Assembly: GCA_020796225.1 (NCBI GenBank)
Contig: CM036754.1
Coordinates: 44,806,584 to 44,870,583, forward strand
DNA length: 64,000 nt
From: Arion vulgaris
Lineage: Eukaryota; Mollusca; Gastropoda; Stylommatophora; Arionidae
Direction of reading: 5' to 3'
Shown piece by piece: positions 53,440 to 61,215 of the stretch (positions within the stretch are counted from its first letter, which is position 1; every line of letters starts with the position of its first letter). The notes beneath the pieces are model-generated. The model was not told the DNA's origin. It made no database searches and saw only the letters and a program-made list of their open reading frames with translations. The position numbers were made by a program, and so were the translations under genes.

Positions 53440-53835
53440 ACCACCGCCGTCCTTCTTCACAACAGTCCTTCTTCACAACAGTCCTTCTTCTCAACAGTCC
53501 TCCTGACATGAGCAGCGAAACACATAAAGTGTGCATGTGTCTGACAACAAAACCATATGTACAAATGACCAAATCACACCTAGAAGAGTGCTAAGCATTC
53601 AACGCATGAACTGCCACAACGATCACTGGGTTTTCTTGTCTGAATTCCAAAATACATACATTATTGAACTCCGAGTCAAGTGTGGTGTAGCTAAACAAGA
53701 ACACTATGCTGGTAGCCAAAGAAGAATAGTAAACCAACACAGAACCAGTGTCATTAGTCGACACACGCTGAGAGACATACTGAGGGGGAGATCGGAGCAC
53801 TTATAGACAAATTGGTTCGACGTGCAGTAATGATA
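53440..53835 (+). mobile_element. Dispersed element also seen around the 35.1 kb array
   Basis: 53450-53500 has three copies of CAACAGTCCTTCTTC. An open frame 53531-53806 ends with RRIVNQHRTSVISRHTLRDI LRG. The DNA of that end (AGTAAACCAACACAGAACCA, CACGCTGAGAGACATACTGA) recurs as flanks of the array at 35059-35680. Nature unknown, possibly a LINE ORF end. Confidence 0.5.
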
Positions 53836-53921
53836 ATCCGACGTCTAAACTAAACTTGTCTGAATTTATCCAGCCTGATACAAATTGAAAAAGATATATT
53901 GCTCCTTTCTGACACTTGTGT

Positions 53922-54075
53922 CTATTCTTCATCGGGATCAATGCTCTCAAATGAAAACAACTTTTGCATAACGCCCTGAAGCATATAAGATTGTCCTCTG
54001 TTTAGCATAATGTCTCTTTCTCTTCTGACTTCCTTGAGCGCCATATTAGGCGCCCTGGCTACGCCTGAATTCATA
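53922..54075 (-). CDS. Weak candidate: short coding-like C-terminus
   Basis: Minus strand GVARAPNMALKEVRRERDIM LNRGQ ... SFESIDPDEE then stop has balanced, charged composition unlike its surroundings, and an acceptor-like TATGAATTCAG precedes it. But that upstream stretch resembles the D5 repeat (26930), so it may be part of a mobile element. I do not recognise the protein. Confidence 0.2.
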
Positions 54076-54099
54076 ACGAGGGAATATGTATTTTTGTGT

Positions 54100-54470
54100 A
54101 AAAAGACAATGGCAAAGCATATATGTTTTTTAAAATAAGTGCTATGTAAGAGTCCTACATATACCATGGACAGAGAACAAAAACCAAATAGATCTATCCA
54201 GAAAGAAATCAAATTCAAAGAAAGCGGTCTGATGCTACAAATAAGAATGAGAACACTGGGTTATTTTCAATATATAAAAACGACACGAAGGGTTGGAGAA
54301 GACTATTATAGAAGGAGGCATCCTGGCAAAGAGGAGAAGAGGAAGACCACGGAGAAGATGGATTTATGATGTCACTGACGAATTGGCCGGACATCTGGTC
54401 TATAGAATAAAGAACTTTTGAAGGGATGTTAGAGTGACAAAGATCTGCTCAGGACAATCTAATGAAAATG
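54100..54470 (+). mobile_element. LINE-C, 3' part
   Basis: TMDREQKPNRSIQKEIKFKE SGLMLQIRMRT, KTTRRVGEDYYRRRHPGKEE KRK, then frameshifted RRWIYDVTDEL, GHLVY, and the 3' end CTGCTCAGGACAATCTA. Interrupted by S1, continues at 54708. Confidence 0.8.
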
Positions 54471-54707
54471 AAAATCATATCCTTTACAGGACTTAGCCAT
54501 CAACCACAGTAAATGAATCGTTGATTTTCTAGGCACCACTTATACATTCGGTAGTTTGTCATTGCTTTCTGAACGGTGAGGTCTATTTCTACCGTTCGTA
54601 AAATTTCAAGAAACAAATTTGCTTCCAAACTGCCCGCAGTGGTGTTTGAACCACGTACGCTTTGGTTGTGATCGAGCTCACTATCGCTTAAGCTACATAC
54701 GCTCACT
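54471..54707 (-). mobile_element. S1 SINE inserted in the LINE-C 3' end
   Basis: Minus-oriented: GAAAATCATATCCTTTACAG G at the 3' end, TTTCTAGGCACCACTTATAC, GTGTTTGAACCACGTACGCT, ACTATCGCTTAAGCTACATA C at the head. GGACAATCTA (54452-54461) on the left and GGACAAGCTA (54708-54717) on the right mark the target duplication. Confidence 0.8.
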
Positions 54708-54731
54708 GGACAAGCTATTGGATGATGCTAG

Positions 54732-54763
<32 letters not shown>

Positions 54764-55100
54764 CTAATGATGATGATGATGCTGCTAATGATGATGATGA
54801 TGATGCTAATGATGATGATGATGATGCTAATGATGATGATGATGATGCTAATGATGATGATGATGATGCTAATGATGATGATGCTAATGATGATGATGAT
54901 GCTGCTAATGATGATGATGATGATGATGCTAATGATGATGATGATGATGCTAATGATGATGATGATGATGATGCTAATGATGATGATGATGATGCTAATG
55001 ATGATGATGATGATGATGCTAATGATGATGATGATGATGCTAATGATGATAATGATGATGATGCTAATGATGATGATGATGATGCTAATGATGATGACAG
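54708..55100 (+). repeat. LINE-C tail expanded into a (GAT)n/(GCT) array
   Basis: GGACAAGCTATTGGATGATG is the LINE-C terminus. It then expands to blocks of GATGATGATGATGATGCTAAT over about 370 bp. The forward frames give Asp/Ala/Asn or Met/Leu runs, low complexity only. Confidence 0.9.
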
Positions 55101-55521
55101 ACGGACTACATTTCCTTGATTATATCACCTTCATATATATAAATAAACCAACCGTCTCTGACATTCTTAAGACATTGTGGTATCCCTGGACCGACCACTT
55201 TTATTGGGACAATTGTAACGCATTCAGACTATGTTGTAATGGGCATTTATAGAGACTTTGGTTTCATGGCGTCAGTCTTCTTGACTTTGATGAATGTTTT
55301 TAAGAACTTAAGATACGTAGACCAGTCTCTGGAGGATATATAGTGGTTACTATGGTTACGCTACTTAATACGGTGATACGGTCTGGTCGTGGATTGATGG
55401 ATATACGAGATTAGCTGTTAAGTGAGTATCGAGTAACATGACGGCAAGATAGGGTAGGTAGAGACATTCATCTATCATTAAGCTAATGCGCTGATTCAGG
55501 AATAGTACTGATAGAATAGGT
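55101..55521. other. Unassigned unique DNA
   Basis: No gene or repeat recognised. Confidence 0.5.
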
Positions 55522-55905
55522 TCAGTGTGTTTGGGAGCGGATGTGTATGTGTGCGTGTGTTTGGGAGCGGATGTGTATGTGTGTGTGTGTTTGGGAGTGG
55601 ATGTGTATGTGTGTGTGTTTGGGAGTGGATGTGTGTGTGTGTGTGTGTGTTTGGAAGTGGATGTGTGTGTGTGTGTGTGTTTGGGAATGGATGTGTGTGT
55701 GTTTGGGAGTAGATTGTGCGTGTGTTTGGGAGCGGATGTGTATGTGTGTGTGTGTTTGGGAGTGGATGTGTATGTGTGTGTGTTTGGGAGTGGATGTGTG
55801 TGTGTGTGTGTGGTTGGAAGTGGATGTGTGTGTGTGTGTGTGTTTGGGAATGGATGTGTGTGTGTTTGGGAGTAGATTGTGCGTGTGTTTGGGAGTGGAT
55901 GTGTC
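55522..55905. repeat. GT-rich array, 24-32 bp unit, about 14 copies
   Basis: Core TTTGGGAGTGGATGTGTATG followed by variable GTGTGT. A block of about 182 bp (55557-55738) is repeated at 55739-55910, including the rare GGGAGTAGATTGTGCG. Confidence 0.9.
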
Positions 55906-56334
55906 TGAAACGACCTTAACATACCCGCTAGCTAAGAAACCCCATACTAATCCTTCACCACGGTGCATAGACCCATCAGTAATGTTTTAAACACCACACA
56001 TTCATTGACATTGAAGTTGACACTGACATTGACACCAACATTGACACTGACACCCTCCAGACACCATTACAAATAAACTCTAATGTGGTCTCCTCTGTGC
56101 TATTGAAACAATACATTTAATTAAAAATCATTTACAGACGATTCTCGATTTAATTAACTCGTTTCATGCCACTGAATTTCTTCAAGCCTTTATTAGATTG
56201 AGTTCTAAAGGTGCCACTCGGAGCAGGCAAATGACATTAGCTGGATGTAGCGGTAATGATGGATTGTAAAGATCAATTCTTCACATTCATTTGATAGATC
56301 AGTTTCCACAACTCAACAAAAAATGTATATTTCT
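55906..56334. other. Unassigned; short CATTGACA repeats at 56005-56050
   Basis: Irregular ACATTGACACTGACA motifs. Otherwise nothing recognised. Confidence 0.5.
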
Positions 56335-56447
56335 TTGCAGAAAATGTTTGCTATGTTGGATGTTTTGTTTATTCTAGCAATTAAAATGATTGCTATGTCG
56401 GATGTTTTGTTTATTCTAGCAATTAAAATGATTGCTATGTTGGATGT
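56335..56447. repeat. 42-bp array, left part (about 2.7 copies)
   Basis: GCTATGTTGGATGTTTTGTT, TATTCTAGCAATTAAAATG. Interrupted at TTGGATGT by LINE-D and resumed at 57374. Confidence 0.9.
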
Positions 56448-57365
56448 ATGCGTCAGGATGCCTCCTATCACCTTTGTTGTTCTTACTGACAATAGACTGG
56501 ATTATGAAGACCACAGTAACTAACACCAGAAATGGAATCCAATGGACTCTGACAGAGCAACTAGATGATCTGGACTTCGCTGATGATATAGCCCTTCTGT
56601 CACATACACGAAATCAGATGCAGGATAAGCTAAACACATTGAATCAAAGGTCCCAGCAACTAGGGCTGAACATTCATAAAGGAAAGACAAAGATATTGAG
56701 AATTAACCAAGCAAACGACAACTCAATCTCCCTGGTGGAAATCCCACTTCAAGAGGTAGAATCATACACATATTTGGGCAGCAACGTAGACAAAGAGGGT
56801 GGAACAGATAGAGATGTTAAAATAAGAATACAGAAGGCAAGAGGAGCTTTCATTGCACTGGGAAACATTTGGAAGTCCAAAGAAATCAAATCTAGAACAA
56901 AATTCGGATATTTAACTCTAATGTTAAAGCAGTTCTACTGTATGGGTCAGAAACATGGAGAACAACTAAAACAATAGCGCATAAATTGCAAACATTCATC
57001 AACTGGTGTCTGCGCAGAATAGAGGGAATAAGATGGTATGATAGGGTCACAAATGAGGAACTTATGGAGAGAACAAGACAGATTCCAGTGAACGAACAGG
57101 TTTAAAAAGACGCTGGCGCTGGATAGGACACACTTTGCGAAAACCGGAGGGAATAAAAGCAAGAAGGGTCCTTGCCTGGAACCGCAGGGACAGCGAAAGA
57201 AGGGAGGCCGAGAAATACATGGAGACGAGATTTGGAGGCGGAGATCAACAATATAAAGAAGAGCTGGAGGGAACTGCAGGAGATAGCTAGAGATAGGAAG
57301 ACTTGGCATGAGTTGGTTGAGGGCCTATGCCCCAAGCCAGGAGAAAAGAGCAAAGAGGAGAAGTA
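56448..57365 (+). mobile_element. LINE-D: RT palm to C-terminus, 5'-truncated
   Basis: Starts inside the RT with GCLLSPLLFLLTIDWIMK, then LDFADDIALLSH (FADD, the catalytic box, intact), GLNIHKGKTKILRINQ, VESYTYLGSNVDKEGGTDRD, ARGAFIALGNIWKS, FINWCLRRIEGIRWYDRVTN EELMERT, KRRWRWIGHTLRKPEG, GRPRNTWRRDLEAEINNI, RDRKTWHELVEGLCPKPGEK. Frame is kept from 56432 to 56974, then two breaks. The N-terminal endonuclease and the fingers are missing. The layout is that of RTE/CFDP2-like elements. Confidence 0.9.
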
Positions 57366-57740
57366 GTTATTTTGGATGTTTTGTTTATTCTAGCAATTAA
57401 AATGTTTGCTATGTCGGATGTTTTGTTTATTCTAGCAATTAAAATGTTTGCTATGTCGGATGTTTTGTTTTATTCTAGTGATTAAAATGTTTGATATGTT
57501 GGATGTTTTGTTTATTCTAGTGATTAAAATGTTTGCTATGTTGGATGTTTTGTTTATTCTAGTGATTAAAATGTTTGCTAGTTTATTGATTGGATTTGTT
57601 TGCTTTATTCTAGTGATTAAAATGTTTGCTATGTTGGATGTTTTGTTTATTCTAGGAATTAAAATGTTTGCTATGTTGGATGTTTTGTTTATTCTAGTGA
57701 TTAAAATGTTTGCTATGTTGGATGTTTTGTTTATTCTAGG
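57366..57740. repeat. 42-bp array, right part (about 9 copies)
   Basis: The same unit as at 56335. TCTAGTGATT and TCTAGCAATT variants. One copy at 57590 is rearranged. Confidence 0.95.
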
Positions 57741-58240
57741 AGGGTAGCTTCTCTAACTCCTACATGAGTGACTTCTTACGACATGCCTTGTAGGTCTCAG
57801 TGCTACTTATCTTACTATTTCTACAACAAAGTTCTAGATTTATTTCTACATTAGTGACTTCTTACGACATGCTTTGTAGGTCGCAGTGCTACTAATCTTA
57901 CTATTACTACATGAGTGACTTCTTACGACATGCCTTGTAGGTCTCAGTGCTACTTATCTTACTATTACTAACGATTAGTGACTTAATACTACTGACGACA
58001 TGCTTTGTAGGTCGCAGTGCTACTAATCTTACTATTACTACATGAGTGACTTCTTACGACATGCTTTGTAGGTCTCAGTGCTACTTATCTTACTATTACT
58101 ACATGAGTGACTTCTTACGACATGCCTTGTAGGTCTCAGTGCTACTTATCTTACTATTACTACATGAGTGACTTACCTTTAGCGAAACAGTGACCTTGAC
58201 ATCGAGGTCTCAGTGCTACTTATCTTACTATTACTACAAC
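57741..58240 (-). repeat. About 63-bp array, 7 copies, from the D4 head
   Basis: The unit TGACTTCTTACGACATGCCT TGTAGGTCTCAGTGCTACT matches the D4 segment CTTACGACATGCCTTGTAGG TCGCAGTGTTACT at 26855-26890. The first D4 part, AGGGTAGCTTCTCTAACTCC, is present once at the left edge. Confidence 0.8.
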
Positions 58241-58499
58241 AAAGTTCTAGATTTATTTCTATATCGTAGTTCGATCGGGAGTTTTTGCTAACAAATTTTA
58301 CCTATTTTTTAAGCTAGAGAATGTGAACAAAATTTAATTCGGTCGCGTTGCGTATTTCAATTATGTAATGAATGTGTTCCAAATGTACTGAACAGTCAAA
58401 ATTCTATTATAATTAGTGAGCTAAACAGTCAAAATTATATTTTAATGAATGTGATTTCATTTTCTTCCTCAGATAAATCATGTGTATGTTTACTCAAGA

Positions 58500-58666
58500 T
58501 GGACGTTGTGCTGAGCTGTTCGTCTTGAGCAGACAATATTCTAGACAAAGTCGCCATGATTCGTCTTAGACGTCATCTTGTACGTCAGATCCGCAGACGT
58601 GACAGCAAGTTTGTAATCTAAGTCCCATAACCAGTGACAATAATTGGTTAATGACGTCATCAAATA
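58500..58666 (+). promoter_or_regulatory. Possible promoter / 5' UTR with CRE motif
   Basis: TGACGTCATC (58652-58661) includes the palindromic CRE TGACGTCA six bases before the start codon of the candidate exon. A partial CRE, GACGTCATC, lies near 58570, and AATTGG (inverted CCAAT) at about 58641. No TATA box at a fitting distance. The region is free of arrays and of known repeats, unlike most of the window. Confidence 0.35.
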
Positions 58667-58912
58667 ATGGAGAAAACGCTGGAAGTTATTTTGCCAGATT
58701 TCAGAGCGAAGGATATAAACATCAGCTTTCCCCGCCAGAATTTATTGAAGACCGGCTACGCCAATGAAGATGCGCCTTTGATATATGGTTATTCCATCGA
58801 TCAGACAGAATTGTTGAAATTTATAGACAACGCTTCGACTTTGGGGCAATTGTCGTCTGGAACACTTGGAGCAAATGAGACAGAGTACAAAGTTGCTGAA
58901 GTAATGTGGCAA
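58667..58912 (+). CDS. Candidate first coding exon, unknown protein
   Basis: An ATG in good context (A at -3, G at +4) opens 82 codons that end exactly at a donor-like CAA|GTAGGT at 58913, i.e. phase 0. The peptide starts MEKTLEVILPDFRAKDIN and ends EYKVAEVMWQ. It is mixed in composition, mildly acidic, without a signal peptide, membrane segment or low complexity. I know no family for it. Upstream DNA carries CRE and CCAAT-like motifs. Behind the donor a 13-bp minisatellite starts within 16 bases. The next exon is not visible in this window, so the gene, if real, has an intron that spans retroelements or leaves the window. Confidence 0.45.
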
Positions 58913-58919
58913 GTAGGTG

Positions 58920-59062
58920 ATGGTTGCAGTTGATGTGTGTAGTTAATGTGTGTAGTTGATGTGTGTAGTTAATGTGTGTAGTTGATGTGTGTAGTTGATG
59001 TGTGTAGTTGATGTGTGTAGTTGATGTGTGTAGTTGATGTGTGCAGTTGATGTGTGTAGTTA
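58920..59062. repeat. 13-bp minisatellite, about 11 copies
   Basis: TGTGTAGTTGATG with AATG and GCAGT variants, immediately after the candidate splice donor. Confidence 0.9.
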
Positions 59063-59317
59063 CACAGACAGACAATAAATCCCTAACGGCCCTAAAATGA
59101 AAATGTAAGGTAGGTCAGTTAAGAACTGACTGTCTGTCTGTATATGTTATGTCTACTGTATAGGAAGTCTACATTTCCTAGCTTCTATTGTATTCTTCAC
59201 TTGTTTACAGCCAACTCTAAATTGTGCCACATAACTGACCGGGGAAACCCTGACATCGTTTTCAGTTGGGGGCTGGATTTTGTGTATGTTTGATAGAACA
59301 CTGCAAGCTTTTTTGCA
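59063..59317 (+). mobile_element. Dispersed element fragment shared with 38.9-39.1 kb
   Basis: CTAACGGCCCTAAAATG, ACTGACTGTCTGTCTG, TATATGTTATGTCTACTGTA TAGGAAGTC, TTCTATTGTATTC parallel 38930-39040. 59210-59317 is unassigned. Confidence 0.5.
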
Positions 59318-59548
59318 GGTTTTGGTATGAGGGTGTGTTCTATAGAAGTTTCTAACATCCAGAGTCTTACGTGGATATACTGTCCTGGGCATGCGGGCGT
59401 TTCCGGTAATGAGAGAACGGACAGGCTTGCATCAACAGCATCGATTGTTGGAGAGTTGAAGATGAATAACGAGGATGTTCTTAGGTCTCTTCATGACTGC
59501 CTGTTGGATGAAGACACTAAAATAAATGTTGAATCGATCCGACGGCAC
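59318..59548 (+). mobile_element. LINE-B: RNase H end
   Basis: EVSNIQSLTWIYCPGHAGVS GNERTDRLASTASIVGELKM NNEDVLRSLHDCLLDEDTKI NVESIRR is open in one frame. HAGVSGNERTD retains the His and last Asp of RNase H. Truncated on both sides. The S3 SINE follows. Confidence 0.8.
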
Positions 59549-59715
59549 GCCATCTGCCGAGAGTATTGCAAATCTCCGTAGCTCCAGCAACAATCCTATG
59601 TATCACTGGAAAAAATCCACTCGTGAACAGAACGGTGCGGTCTGAATTTGAACCCACGAACTTCTGAACGCAAAGCAAGGGCGTCACCACTTAGCCACAG
59701 AGACCCCCAAGTGTT
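59549..59715 (-). mobile_element. S3 tRNA-derived SINE
   Basis: The minus-strand head GGGGGTCTCTGTGGCTAAGT GG (A-box TGGCTAAGTGG), then GTTCGTGGGTTCAAATTCAG (B-box GGTTCAAATTC), body to GCTGGAGCTACGGAG. The head is the parent of the 22.6-25.3 kb array. Confidence 0.8.
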
Positions 59716-60230
59716 CCTGTACTTGAAAACAGCGTCCATCTCTAAAAAAAAAGCACAATGTGTGTCTCAAGCAGCCAACAACTTTCATATTGAGATTCTT
59801 GCACACAGAAACTGTTCTCCGATTTTAACTCCATCAGATTATTTTTCTTTTCTCAAATCTTCTGGCAGGAAAAATAACAACTTTAATTAAAGAAACTATT
59901 TGGTTACACTGATTAAGAATTCAAACTGGCAAGTGATAGCTGGATTAGTGGGAAAATTTGTGTTCTTTTTCCAAGGTCATTTCAAGGACAAATAGAGATG
60001 ATAAAAGAGTGTCAATTCAGATTGTGCCTATTCTTTGAAAACAAAAATATATATATATAAATCTCTATGACATTTGTTTTATTGCTTTATCAGAACTTAT
60101 GGCTGGCCTCCTACACCTTGCAGATTCTATTTAAATTTATTTTAAATTTAATTTTAATTTATTTGAAATTTAGTTTTAATGTTTTTCCCGGAATGAGCAG
60201 TAATGAAACCATCCGTTTTCATAAGAGTGA
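59716..60230. other. Unassigned AT-rich DNA
   Basis: Short AT microsatellite at 60045-60060 and TTTAAATTTA-type runs. No gene recognised. Confidence 0.5.
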
Positions 60231-60482
60231 GAGACAGTGCTCTAGCAGCGCAAATGATCATAATAGTAGGTTAAGATTAGGCTGCAAAGTATCTGCCAAA
60301 GCAAAATTCAATTGTTAAAAAGTTTAAAATAATATTCCTGCAAACATTTTTACTATTTTCATAATTATAATGGACCCTCGCCGGTGTTACGGACTTCGAG
60401 CACTGCAGGTGAGATCTTTCTTGGTAAGAAAGTGATGAGAGCACACGTGGTTATTCCTCGAAGTGCAATGATGATGGTCTTA
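60231..60482 (+). mobile_element. S2 SINE, 3' half
   Basis: GGACCCTCGCCGGTGTTACG, CGAGCACTGCAGGTGAGATC, GTGCAATGATGATGGTCTTA TCAATCGATCAATC. The same 3' end as at 4560; the ATCAATC tail is the left edge of the next array. Confidence 0.75.
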
Positions 60483-61215
60483 TCAATCGATCAATCCATC
60501 CATCTATCTATCTAACCATCCATCTATCTAACCATCCATCTATCTAAGCATCCATCTATCTAACCATCCATCTATCTAACCATCCATCTATCTAACCATC
60601 CATCTATCTAACCATCCATCTATCTAACCATCTATCTATCTAACCATCCATCTATCTAACCATCCATCTATCTAACCATCCATCTATCTAACCATCCATC
60701 TATCTAACCATCCATCTATCTAACCATCCATCTATTTAACCATCTATCTATCTAACCATCCATCTATCTAACCATCCATCTATCTAACCATCCATCTATC
60801 TAACCATCCATCTATCTAACCATCCATCTATCTAACCATCCATCTATCTAACCATCCATCTATCTAACCATCCATCTATCTAACATCCATCTATCTAACC
60901 ATCTATCTATCTAACCATCCACCTATCTAACCATCCATCTATCTAACCATCCATCTATCTAACCATCTATCTATCTAACCATCCACCTATCTAACCATCC
61001 ATCTATCTAACCATCCATCTATCTAACCATCCATCTATCTAACCATCCATCTAACTAACCATCCATCCATCTAACCATCTATCTATCTAACCATCCATCT
61101 ATCTAACCATCCATCTATCTAACCATCCATCTATCTAACCATCCATCTATCTAACCATCCATCTATCTAACCATCCATCTATCTAACCATCCACCTATCT
61201 AACCATCCATCTATC
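60483..61215. repeat. 16-bp array, about 45 copies, grown from the S2 tail
   Basis: CATCCATCTATCTAAC with occasional CATCTATCTATCTAAC and CATCCACCTATCTAAC. It starts from ATCAATCCATCCATC in the SINE tail. Confidence 0.95.

Noticed and set aside
54619..55252. Asp-rich or Met-rich protein from the GATGAT array
   Set aside because: Expanded tail of LINE-C. Every frame gives low complexity.
55525..55990. Cysteine/valine-rich proteins from the GT-rich array
   Set aside because: All frames of a (GT)n-containing minisatellite. Low complexity only.
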